From an uncultured Pseudomonadota bacterium (GTDB lineage: Bacteria > Pseudomonadota > Gammaproteobacteria > Burkholderiales > Methylophilaceae), in the NCBI GenBank assembly GCA_903926935.1, contig CAIYLB010000100.1:1-49995 (forward strand): a stretch of 49,995 nucleotides of DNA, given 5' to 3'. Of the stretch, positions 10,385 through 20,892 are shown piece by piece (the stretch's first letter is position 1; every line of letters begins with the position of its first letter). Made by a program: the position numbers and the translations under genes. The notes under the pieces are model-generated. The model had not been told where the DNA came from and did not search any database. It was given only the letters and a program-made list of their open reading frames with translations.

Positions 10385-10408
10385 TTTGGACATCATAGGT
10401 AACAATTT

Positions 10409-13143
<2,735 letters not shown>

Positions 13144-13204
13144 CTTTAAAGTCGCAGCGCACGGTAGAGATTTTAGGTTTTATTTAGAGATTTATTCTGC
13201 TATT

Positions 13205-14659
13205 TTAATTAGTATGCAAGCTTTTAAAGCTAAATAAATCTGAATTATGGCTAGCTTGGTAGCGTTCTAAAATACGTTGGTAACTGCGTATGGATTCCAC
13301 AAAAATAACAGGTGCGCCGCCACTAGCATAGCCATATTTTGCTTCTAGGTAATATTCTGGGTTATTTAATAATACTAAGGTTTTCTTCACATCTGCCCAT
13401 CTATCTGGATTCAGATTTAAACGTTTAGCCAGTATTCTGGCATCCTCTACGTGGGCGTAGCCAATATTGTAGGCTGCTAAAGCCATGTAAGTGCGATCAG
13501 GTTCTGGTATGCGTTCAGATACAGCTTCTATCATCTTAATGATATATTTGGCCCCGGCTGGTATGCTTTGTTTGGGGTCCAGTCTATCGGTTACGCCCAT
13601 TAAGTCAGCAGTGCTTTCCGTTAGCATCATCAAGCCTCGCACATTGGTGGGAGAGGTGCTAAAGGTATCCCAGTGGGATTCATGGTAGCTGACTGCCGCT
13701 AACAAACGCCAATCAATACCAGTTATATCCTGTGCTTGCTTAAATATATTTCTGTATTTTGGTAATAGTGTGTCTGTTAGTTTCATGAAGTTGGTGATAT
13801 CTAACGTATTTAGACGTTTAGAACTACCATAATAGCGATCAAGTAAATTATGCAAAGTGCCGTCTTTTTTAATTTTATCAAAAAATAGGTTCACTTTTTT
13901 AAGCAGTGCAGGATCTGCATTTTTTGGTAAAGCCCATGCAATTTTTTCCGTATCGCCCAAAGGCATTGCCACTTCTAGATTCGGATAGTAGTTTTGCATC
14001 ATCGCCACTAAATAGCTGTCAGCTACAGTGAAATCTAAAATGCCAGTCGCCACCTCGTCTAGCAGCGTTTCTGAATTTGTTTGCTTGAGAGCATGCCAAT
14101 GCAATGACGGCTCTTTTTCTTGTATTTGACTTAAGCGTTCTGCAAAACTAGTGCCAACAGGCACTGCAATTTTTTTACCTGAAATATCGGCAATATTTTT
14201 CGGTTTATCACCTACTTCATTGTTATAGACCAATTGCTGTTGTGTTTCTTGGTAAGGTTTCGAAAATTGAACAAGCTGTTGTCTAAGTCGCGTTATAGTC
14301 AAGTTGGCTGCGGCAATATTGGCTTTTCCTTTAAGTAGCGTAGGGATAACGTCGCTGATACTCGGTACTAATAAAAATTTTATTTGATATTCCGGAGCAA
14401 AATCTTTCACAAACAAAGCGGCTAGGTCATATTCGATGCCAGAAAACTCGTTATCACCATTCATGTAATAAGTGGTTGGGCCATTGTGCGTAACAAAAAT
14501 GAGCTCTTTTTTCTGATTGTTTGCTGAGGCTTGTTTCGAACTGTCGTCAGATTGCGAGCAAGATGCAAGCAGAAAGGTAACAGTAAAAGAGATTAACAAG
14601 CACAGTAGTAGTTTGTTTTTTTTGTAAAAAATGGCAGCAAATTCCAGCAGCAAACTCAT
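13205..14659 (-). CDS. mltF: membrane-bound lytic murein transglycosylase F
   Basis: MltF cleaves the MurNAc-GlcNAc bond of peptidoglycan with formation of 1,6-anhydro ends. The 484-residue protein begins with a lipoprotein signal (lipobox LASC near residue 34). A periplasmic amino-acid-binding-like domain (about 50-280), which regulates activity in this family, precedes the SLT domain. The SLT domain has the catalytic glutamate in AVSYHESHWD near 330 and the MALAAYNIGYAHVEDAR motif near 400. The ATG lies eight bases after the rpiA stop, so the two are likely co-transcribed. It should be sorted to the outer membrane by the Lol system. Confidence 0.95.
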   Translation of the reverse strand: MSLLLEFAAIFYKKNKLLLCLLISFTVTFLLASCSQSDDSSKQASANNQKKELIFVTHNGPTTYYMNGDNEFSGIEYDLAALFVKDFAPEYQIKFLLVPSISDVIPTLLKGKANIAAANLTITRLRQQLVQFSKPYQETQQQLVYNNEVGDKPKNIADISGKKIAVPVGTSFAERLSQIQEKEPSLHWHALKQTNSETLLDEVATGILDFTVADSYLVAMMQNYYPNLEVAMPLGDTEKIAWALPKNADPALLKKVNLFFDKIKKDGTLHNLLDRYYGSSKRLNTLDITNFMKLTDTLLPKYRNIFKQAQDITGIDWRLLAAVSYHESHWDTFSTSPTNVRGLMMLTESTADLMGVTDRLDPKQSIPAGAKYIIKMIEAVSERIPEPDRTYMALAAYNIGYAHVEDARILAKRLNLNPDRWADVKKTLVLLNNPEYYLEAKYGYASGGAPVIFVESIRSYQRILERYQASHNSDLFSFKSLHTN

Positions 14660-14667
14660 TAAAAAGC

Positions 14668-15345
14668 CTAGCGCCAGCGCTCGGTTATGTGACCATTATT
14701 TGCAATGAGTACGGCATCAGCGAGGCTGTAAAAAATACCATGCTCTATCACGCCAGGTGTGTTGTTGATGATATTATTTAGTGTTTCGGCATCAATATTT
14801 TTGTCGAACTTCATCTCGAGTACGTAGCTACCATGCGATGTCACCCAAAAGCCATCTTTAGCAGCATTGGGGCGTAAATCACCTTCTGCGCCAGCATCAT
14901 GCAGGCTTTTTTTTGTAAGTTGCCAAGCAAACGGAATTACCTCAATTGGAATGACAAAATTTTGCCCGATACGGCTGACGAGCTTGCTTTCGTCGGCCAC
15001 CACTATAAATTGCGTAGCCGCTTTGGCTAGTAATTTTTCTTTGACTAAATCGCTACCGCGTCCTTTAAGTAAGGTCATTTCTGGTGTTACTTCATCCGCA
15101 CCGTCTACATACAAATCAATATAGCTAATATGCTCTAAGGCAACGATAGGTAAATGCAATGATTGCGCCATATTGGCGCTGATAGTAGAGCTTGCAACTG
15201 TGGTGATTTTCAGACCATCTTCACGTTGGCGACGCGCGAGCTCTTCAATGAAATAATTGGCGGTAGAACCGGTGCCTAAGCCAACTAGCATGCCATCTTT
15301 TACAAAAGTGGCGGCTTGTATAGCGACTAATTGTTTGTCATTCAT
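14668..15345 (-). CDS. rpiA: ribose-5-phosphate isomerase A
   Basis: The enzyme interconverts ribose 5-phosphate and ribulose 5-phosphate in the pentose phosphate pathway; in ribulose monophosphate methylotrophs it also helps regenerate the formaldehyde acceptor, which would apply if the organism assignment is right. The 225-residue length is standard. The phosphate-binding GLGTGSTANYFIEEL is near residue 18, the catalytic DGADEV near 83, and KGRGSDLVKEKLLA with its lysines near 95. It precedes mltF on the same strand and lies about 145 bases downstream of efp, beyond that gene's terminator. Confidence 0.97.
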   Translation of the reverse strand: MNDKQLVAIQAATFVKDGMLVGLGTGSTANYFIEELARRQREDGLKITTVASSTISANMAQSLHLPIVALEHISYIDLYVDGADEVTPEMTLLKGRGSDLVKEKLLAKAATQFIVVADESKLVSRIGQNFVIPIEVIPFAWQLTKKSLHDAGAEGDLRPNAAKDGFWVTSHGSYVLEMKFDKNIDAETLNNIINNTPGVIEHGIFYSLADAVLIANNGHITERWR

Positions 15346-15413
15346 AGATAAAAAATCCTATTATTTACTTAACTTTAAACGCTATGATAACTTGATTATG
15401 ACGGTTTAGGCAT

Positions 15414-15440
15414 AAAAAAAGGGAGGCAATGGCTCCCTTT
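15414..15440 (-). terminator. rho-independent terminator after efp
   Basis: On the minus strand AAAGGGAG pairs with CTCCCTTT across a short loop and runs into a T-run of seven or more. It ends the greB-earP-efp transcript before rpiA. Confidence 0.85.
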
Positions 15441-15490
15441 GGGTTAAACATTACTAGGCACTTGAAGGGCTTAGCGGGTGTTTAAAATAA

Positions 15491-16051
15491 TTATTTCAAT
15501 ACACGGTTTCTGTATTCACCAGTACGTGTGTCAATTTCAATTTTGTCGCCTGTGCTGCAAAATAACGGCACTGGAAACTCATGGCCAGAAGCGATTTTAG
15601 CTGGCTTCATTACTTTACCTGAAGTGTCGCCTTTAACTGCTGGTTCTGTGTAGGTAATTTCACGCACCACTGTTGTTGGTAATTCTACTGAAATTGGTTT
15701 TTCGTTATAAAAACGAATATCTACCGCCATACCATCCTCAAGGTACGGTAAGCTGTCAGCCATAAACTCAGCATCTACATCATATTGGTTATATTCAGTA
15801 TCCATAAACACATAACTAGGATCAGCAAAGTAGGAGTAAGTCGCTTCTTTTTTCTCTAGAATAACCACTTCAAATTTGTCGCCAGCGCCGTAAATAGTCT
15901 CGCTAGGTGTATCTGTTAGCAAATTTTTAAATTTCATTTTTACGACAGCAGTGCTGCGGCCAGATTTAGTATATTCTGCTTTAACCACTACCAATGGGTC
16001 AGTGCCGACCATAATGACGTTACCGGCGCGAAGTTCTTGTGCTGTTTTCAT
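15491..16051 (-). CDS. efp: translation elongation factor P (arginine-32 type)
   Basis: EF-P enters the ribosomal E site and rescues stalling at polyproline stretches. The 186-residue protein has the three beta-barrel domains of the family. The tip loop reads SGRSTA, which places arginine at position 32, the residue rhamnosylated by EarP, rather than the lysine used by EpmA. The gene for EarP is directly upstream (78 bases), so the modification partner is present. The protein ends with the [17 protein letters not shown] motif of domain III. Confidence 0.97.
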   Translation of the reverse strand: MKTAQELRAGNVIMVGTDPLVVVKAEYTKSGRSTAVVKMKFKNLLTDTPSETIYGAGDKFEVVILEKKEATYSYFADPSYVFMDTEYNQYDVDAEFMADSLPYLEDGMAVDIRFYNEKPISVELPTTVVREITYTEPAVKGDTSGKVMKPAKIASGHEFPVPLFCSTGDKIEIDTRTGEYRNRVLK

Positions 16052-16129
16052 AAATTGCCCTGCTAAGTTAAGTTTTTAATTGATAAGTTTTGCTGCGTGC
16101 ATAAAGTTGACTGTACGCAAATCGGCAAA

Positions 16130-17305
16130 TTATACCTTATTTTTAGCCAAATTCTCACTAAAAATCACCAGTTTTGTAGCTAGGTCTGGCTGTAGACTAA
16201 GAACCTTTGTGGCTTGTTTAGCGTAATTCTTAATCTCTGGTAACTGTTCGAATAAGCGTTCAATTGGTATACGCGTTGGTGCACTAGCACTTGACCAAGC
16301 GAGATGTGATTCCTTCATTAAGTCGACTATATCTGGCGCGGCAACATCTAAGTATAAGTCTAAAAATGCCTTGAGCTTTAGAATATGTGTTTCATCAGAC
16401 TGAATATAAGGTTGCCAAATAAAAGGTTTTTCTGCCCAAATAGCACGTATCCAACTATCTTCTCCGCGTACAAAGTTTAAATCACACCCCCACAATAGGC
16501 GGTCATAATCTGCTTGAGATAAAAACGGCAGTAAATGTATGGTTAAATTACCTTGCTGTATTTCATTAGAATTACTTTGCTGAACATCTACCAGATTTTG
16601 AAGGCTGCTAGCGATAGCGCTGTTAAACGGAATGAATAGCCTTATATGTCGATTTGCAACAATTAACGATTTAATCAAGCCGATTATGTCAGCTTGTGCA
16701 TAACAGAACAATGATATTTTTACAGTGTCTGCAGTTGAATTATCTGCGCTGCTAATACCAATCTTCTGCCAAAATTGTGATTGTTTTTCTTTACTGTTTG
16801 TAAAAATATTACGTTCAGTAATTAATTCTTTTTCCCGAATCAAGCCACCAGTATCGTCTTTAAAGCCTGGGAAAAAGTAATGTTTGGTAATGGCTAGTGT
16901 AGCCTGTGGTGAAGGCTTAGCATGAAAATCACTAACCCATTTTTCTGCAGAAAGATATTCTAAATTAATCCAGATTGAAGCTTGCTGCGCCATTTTTTTA
17001 ATATAAAAATCCGGCAGTTCGCAAGAGAACGTTTCCAACACCACGTCTGCTAAATTAGTGGTTGTCGTATCTTTTTGGCTAGGCCAAACACACACTTGTA
17101 CACCATTAATTAGCTGTGATTTTTTAGAGACATCTAAACTGGTAATGATTTTTTTTGCGCTCGTCATATCATCAATGAATAAACGTATAGTCAAATTATG
17201 GTCATGGACTAGTTGCTGGCTTAAGCGCCAGCAGACGCCTATGTCACCATAGTTATCGACAATTTTGCAAAAAATATCCCAGCGATTGTTTCTAATATGA
17301 CGCAT
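16130..17305 (-). CDS. earP: EF-P arginine rhamnosyltransferase EarP
   Basis: EarP transfers rhamnose from dTDP-beta-L-rhamnose to Arg32 of EF-P, activating it. The 391-residue length fits the family (formerly DUF2331). The N-terminal WDIFCKIVDNYGDIGVCWRLS carries the two conserved aspartates (here D17 and D21). The C-terminal FVRGEDSWIRAIWAEKPFIWQPY motif carries the glutamate of the nucleotide-sugar site. It lies between greB and efp on one strand, and its substrate EF-P has the matching Arg32. The cell must supply dTDP-rhamnose; no rml genes are in this window. Confidence 0.95.
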   Translation of the reverse strand: MRHIRNNRWDIFCKIVDNYGDIGVCWRLSQQLVHDHNLTIRLFIDDMTSAKKIITSLDVSKKSQLINGVQVCVWPSQKDTTTTNLADVVLETFSCELPDFYIKKMAQQASIWINLEYLSAEKWVSDFHAKPSPQATLAITKHYFFPGFKDDTGGLIREKELITERNIFTNSKEKQSQFWQKIGISSADNSTADTVKISLFCYAQADIIGLIKSLIVANRHIRLFIPFNSAIASSLQNLVDVQQSNSNEIQQGNLTIHLLPFLSQADYDRLLWGCDLNFVRGEDSWIRAIWAEKPFIWQPYIQSDETHILKLKAFLDLYLDVAAPDIVDLMKESHLAWSSASAPTRIPIERLFEQLPEIKNYAKQATKVLSLQPDLATKLVIFSENLAKNKV

Positions 17306-17338
17306 ACAATTGGTTATTTTTAAATGTCAGAAGCTTTT

Positions 17339-17833
17339 TTAAACTGCAGGTATTTGATATTGCACGTCAATAATTTCATATTGTTCTTCACCGACCGGTG
17401 CGGTAACTTTAATAATGTCGCCAATTTTCTTACCCAGTAATGCTTTAGCTAATGGCGCAACCCAGCTGATATAGCCTAATGATGGTTCTAATTCGTCTTT
17501 TCCGACAATGCGGTAGCGGTGTTCAATATCGTCTTTAAGTGAAAATAGCGTGACCCACGCACCAAAAAATACTTTTTCTAAGCCTTGTTGCGTTGCCGGG
17601 TCGACAATGACGGCTAAATCCATGCGTTGCATTAAAAAGCGTAAACGGCCGTCTATTTGACGCAAACGTCTTTTGCCGTAAATGTAATCACCATTTTCGC
17701 TTCTGTCGCCATTACCAGCTGCCCAAGAAACTACTTTAACCAAGGCGGGACGTTCAATTTTTAGAAGTTCGTTAAACTCCGCTTCAAGCTTGGCGTGACC
17801 TTGAGGCGTAATGTAATTTTTTTCGTCGGCCAT
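17339..17833 (-). CDS. greB: transcription elongation factor GreB
   Basis: GreB inserts a coiled coil into the secondary channel of RNA polymerase and stimulates cleavage of backtracked RNA. The 164-residue protein shows the GreB-type N-terminal coiled coil with the basic/acidic tip GNGDRSENGDYIYGKRRLRQID (about residues 40-61), typical of GreB rather than GreA, and a C-terminal FKBP-like domain. It heads a same-strand block with earP (33-base gap) and efp, so factors for backtracked polymerase and stalled ribosomes would be made together. Confidence 0.93.
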   Translation of the reverse strand: MADEKNYITPQGHAKLEAEFNELLKIERPALVKVVSWAAGNGDRSENGDYIYGKRRLRQIDGRLRFLMQRMDLAVIVDPATQQGLEKVFFGAWVTLFSLKDDIEHRYRIVGKDELEPSLGYISWVAPLAKALLGKKIGDIIKVTAPVGEEQYEIIDVQYQIPAV

Positions 17834-17890
17834 TTTTATAAAAGGTATAAATAATTATATTCTAGTGACTTTTGGGATGGTTAATCACTA

Positions 17891-18265
17891 CTACTTTTCT
17901 AAGACCTGTAGATCTTTTACATAGAAAGATGTTTCACCGAAACATGAAGAAGGAATGCCTTTATGTTCTTCATAATAAATTTTCACTCTTTTACCTAGTG
18001 AGTCATTTACCTTGTTTACTATGGATTTATCCTTGACGGTGAAGACAAATTTTTCCGCCTGCGTACCTGGCATAGAGACTAAAATAATTTCGCCTTCCCA
18101 TGTTTTGCATACATAACCTTTAAGCGAAAATTTTTGTACATATCCGGCACGTTCACCAGATGAATATATCCAATTTATACTTACCCAAGTATATAAGGAA
18201 AATAAAGCGCCAGTAAGCAATACGAACAATAATGCATACTTAACAAAACCTTTAAAATTATTCAA
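17891..18265 (-). CDS. conserved membrane-anchored protein of unknown function
   Basis: The 124-residue product has one hydrophobic helix (about residues 9-30) followed by a soluble domain, presumably periplasmic, with the segment SSGERAGYVQKFSLKGYVCKTWEGE and two cysteines (about 53 and 108). Similar short proteins are common in beta- and gammaproteobacteria; I know of no assigned function. The start is a TTG with AAAGGA seven bases upstream. It is followed 57 bases later by greB on the same strand but need not be part of that operon. Confidence 0.75.
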   Translation of the reverse strand: MNNFKGFVKYALLFVLLTGALFSLYTWVSINWIYSSGERAGYVQKFSLKGYVCKTWEGEIILVSMPGTQAEKFVFTVKDKSIVNKVNDSLGKRVKIYYEEHKGIPSSCFGETSFYVKDLQVLEK

Positions 18266-18424
18266 CGTATTGTCCTTTTGTTATTTTTGGATAGTTGTTT
18301 TTAAGCTTGCTCACTAAGCAATTTTAGAAATACACTGGCTTTAATAGGCGTTTTTAAATATGTAATTTGGCTAATATTTGTTCTTATTAAACTAAATTAT
18401 GCCAAAGTTAATTTGCAATACAGG

Positions 18425-18964
18425 CTATTTACTTTGAATCACTTTCAAATCATCAATAATTTGCTGAGAATGTTTTGAGATATCAACGCTAGTATAAATT
18501 TTAGCGATTTTACCTGTGGGACTAATTAAAAATGTGTAGCGCTTTGCAATTTTTACTATATAAAAATTACTTAAAGCATTGTAACTGTCGGCGACTTTAC
18601 CATTGGTATCAGACAGTAGTGCAAAAGGTAAATTGTATTTTTTTGCAAATTCGTCATGTGATTTGCTGTTGTCGACACTAATGCCAACTACCTTTGCGCC
18701 CAATTTTTCAAGTTGAGTCATGTCATCTCGAAAGTGGCAAGCTTCCTTGGTGCAGCCTGGGGTGTCATCTTTTGGATAAAAGTATAGCACTAGATATTTG
18801 CCAGCATAATCAGACAAATAATGCGTCTGCCCTTGCGCATCATTTAGCGTGAAGCTTGGAGCATCATCTCCCACTTGTAACTTATTATTGGCATTTGCAT
18901 AGCTGCGGTAACCAAAAATGGCCAATAATAAAGCCGCAAGATAAAGGAGTATTTTAAGAGTCAT
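18425..18964 (-). CDS. membrane-anchored or periplasmic peroxiredoxin (PrxQ/Bcp type)
   Basis: The thiol peroxidase reduces hydrogen peroxide and organic or lipid peroxides. The catalytic motif PGCTKEAC (near residue 69) has the peroxidatic cysteine and, five residues later, the resolving cysteine, the hallmark of atypical two-Cys PrxQ enzymes. The arginine of the active site is in the conserved later half. Unlike ordinary cytosolic Bcp, this protein starts with a hydrophobic helix of about 17 residues and an ANA-like cleavage site, so it is probably exported or membrane-tethered. Which periplasmic reductant would regenerate it is unknown. It is followed by about 385 gene-free bases upstream on the map toward the SAM synthetase. 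Confidence 0.88.
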   Translation of the reverse strand: MTLKILLYLAALLLAIFGYRSYANANNKLQVGDDAPSFTLNDAQGQTHYLSDYAGKYLVLYFYPKDDTPGCTKEACHFRDDMTQLEKLGAKVVGISVDNSKSHDEFAKKYNLPFALLSDTNGKVADSYNALSNFYIVKIAKRYTFLISPTGKIAKIYTSVDISKHSQQIIDDLKVIQSK

Positions 18965-19349
18965 AGATAGTATTTTGTGTGGTTTTAGTTTCGTATTGAT
19001 TTTTGATTAACTTCGTTTTGAAAAGCGATTAAGTCATATATTCAAACAGCTTTATGTTAGCACTAATTTTAGTTACTTTTATTTAGTTTTATTCAGATGT
19101 ATTTTTAATGAATTGAATTTTACGGTGAATTATTGCTGGCTAGATTACGTTGAAAATCTAGTGGTTGCCTTTAATTTAAAGCATTGAAGTGGCTGTTACG
19201 TTGTTTATTGGTTAATGATGCAAGTAATGCAGGTGTAATGTCTCTGGAATATTATCTCTCAAATTGAGACTTTTCTTGTTAATACGTTTCCTTGTTTTTT
19301 GTTGCTAGTGTTACTAACAAAAATTGCTAATCACACATAAATTTATTTG
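18965..19349. other. gene-free spacer
   Basis: No open frame with coding character is seen. The stretch is AT-rich, lying between the start of the peroxiredoxin gene and the end of the SAM synthetase gene, both on the minus strand. It holds one perfect hairpin, CTAGATT with AATCTAG (19140-19161), with no T-run on either side. A promoter for the peroxiredoxin gene must lie here but none is convincing. Confidence 0.6.
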
Positions 19350-20552
19350 CTAAAAAAGTGTTAAAGAGCCGTTGATAATCGTTTTCCAAAGTATATTAAT
19401 GGTCGATAGGTGTTGATTAACAATCGCCGCAACGGGCTTTTTAATTTCCTCAATATTTATGCCGGGCGCTAGATGCAATTTTAAGTCTGCCACTGCAGGG
19501 TTATCAATAGGCCGGCCAATTTGCCCCAGTAAATAACAATATGCTTCAAGCACACCCTCTACAGAATTTACAATATCATGGGCAATATTTTGCGCTACTA
19601 CGTTATATAACTTGCCAATATGGCTGACTGGATTTTTGCCAGCAAGTGCTTCCATGCTCATAGGCCGATAAAAGGTGATGAGGCCATTTGCTCTATTGCC
19701 ACGACCAACTTCACCATCATCACCGTTTTCTGCGGAAGTGCCGGTAACCGTCAGATAAATGCTTTGTTCTGTAATATTATCTGCTGCATTGACCACAACA
19801 TTTACAGCCTCAACGCCAGCCATTTTGGCTGCTAACTGTGTTAAGTCGGCTATTTTTTGTTTAATTTCAATGTAGTCCGACATGTTGTTAATAAATCGAC
19901 CAACAATAGCGCAGGCCACCGTTAAATTAATTTCATTATCCAGTCTAACGCCCATGACTTTAATGTCTTCGCCTATGGCTGGAAACGCTGCTTTAACCGC
20001 AGAGGAGTTCAGATAGCGCTCAACTTGCAACACTAACTTCTCTAAGGTATTCAGTGGTGCGTAACCAACACCGCAGGAGGTGTCGTTGGCAATAGCCATT
20101 TTTGTATTTTTTTGGCTTAGAAATAGCTTGGTCAGCTCAACTGATCCCTGCTGAATATTGCAATGTATGCGCACCTGCTGATTAATATCAACAAACCGTA
20201 AGTTTTCTGTTAGCCATCGACGGCTGCTTTCAATGGCAAGTTCGTGAACCGGCACTTTAACGCCGCCAACAAGTTCAGTGGCACGCCCGGCTAAGTAAAT
20301 TTCAATGGGTGCAGTCACCTCACCACCACCAAAACTGGCAATTGCTTGGCCACCACAGAGCAGGGCTTTATCAACATTGTGATGCAAAATCATACCAAAA
20401 TTTTCAAGGTAATAATTCGACAGACTCCGGCTACATTCTTCTGCGAGTGCATCACAAATCGTATCTGGATGCCCTAAACCTTTGCGCTCAACAATTTCTA
20501 GTGGTAACGAACCAACCATTAGACATTCAAGTATGGAAATATTTAAATACAT
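19350..20552 (-). CDS. archaeal-type S-adenosylmethionine synthetase
   Basis: The enzyme makes S-adenosylmethionine from methionine and ATP. The 400-residue sequence matches the archaeal MAT family (COG1812), not bacterial MetK: VERKGLGHPDTICDALAEE near residue 22, LHHNVDKALL near 57, SFGGGEVTAPIEIYLAGRAT near 74, and a GDDGEVGRGNRANGLI motif near 278 that matches the archaeal-type glycine-rich phosphate loop. The start ATG at 20552 lacks a clear Shine-Dalgarno; an in-frame ATG 11 codons later (MVGSLPLEIVERKG) is an alternative. The gene stands alone downstream of the 3' end of tRNA-Arg. A normal metK is expected elsewhere, so this would be a second enzyme, possibly acquired. Several SAM-dependent functions could use it; none is adjacent. 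Confidence 0.9.
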   Translation of the reverse strand: MYLNISILECLMVGSLPLEIVERKGLGHPDTICDALAEECSRSLSNYYLENFGMILHHNVDKALLCGGQAIASFGGGEVTAPIEIYLAGRATELVGGVKVPVHELAIESSRRWLTENLRFVDINQQVRIHCNIQQGSVELTKLFLSQKNTKMAIANDTSCGVGYAPLNTLEKLVLQVERYLNSSAVKAAFPAIGEDIKVMGVRLDNEINLTVACAIVGRFINNMSDYIEIKQKIADLTQLAAKMAGVEAVNVVVNAADNITEQSIYLTVTGTSAENGDDGEVGRGNRANGLITFYRPMSMEALAGKNPVSHIGKLYNVVAQNIAHDIVNSVEGVLEAYCYLLGQIGRPIDNPAVADLKLHLAPGINIEEIKKPVAAIVNQHLSTINILWKTIINGSLTLF

Positions 20553-20605
20553 GGTCTGTATGCACTATTCATTTGATTGTTGCTATCAGTCTATCGATCA
20601 TATTT

Positions 20606-20634
20606 TAAATATACACAACATAGTGATAAATCAA
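20606..20634 (-). promoter_or_regulatory. candidate promoter of the SAM synthetase gene
   Basis: On the minus strand TTGATT (20629-20634) is followed after 17 bases by TATTTA (20606-20611). Spacing is ideal and the hexamers are moderate matches. Transcription would start near 20599, about 47 bases before the ATG. Confidence 0.4.
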
Positions 20635-20641
20635 AATCCGC

Positions 20642-20670
20642 GTGAACACGTAGTTCACACAAATATTTGT
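20642..20670. promoter_or_regulatory. two adjacent palindromes upstream of the SAM synthetase gene
   Basis: GTGAAC-N5-GTTCAC (20642-20658) is immediately next to the perfect 12-base palindrome ACAAATATTTGT (20659-20670). They lie just upstream of the candidate -35 and about 60 bases from the 3' end of the tRNA. They could be repressor sites or part of an attachment site. Confidence 0.4.
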
Positions 20671-20728
20671 TGCATGTAGGTGAGATGCTTGTTTTGAAGC
20701 TATGCACTGATAGCTAGAAGGGCGTGAT

Positions 20729-20803
20729 TGGTGTCCCCGTCAGGACTCGAACCTGAAACTGACCCTTAGGAGGGGCCGGTGATATCCGTTTCACCACAAG
20801 GAC
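20729..20803 (-). tRNA. tRNA-Arg (anticodon CCU)
   Basis: The minus strand folds as a complete cloverleaf. The acceptor stem is GTCCTTG with CGGGGAC (two G-T pairs), the D-stem GTGA with TCAC, and the anticodon stem GGCCC with GGGTC around loop CTCCTAA (anticodon CCT). The T-stem is TCAGG with CCTGA around TTCGAGT. The CCA end is encoded (20729-20731). It reads the AGG arginine codon. Genes for such minor tRNAs are frequent integration targets. Confidence 0.96.
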
Positions 20804-20892
20804 AGCCAGCACGTATTCTACCGTTTTAAGCCTTGTTCGTGGGATGTAGTCGCATATATTTTTAACAAAAACGTCAGCTAGTTATTAGGGAC

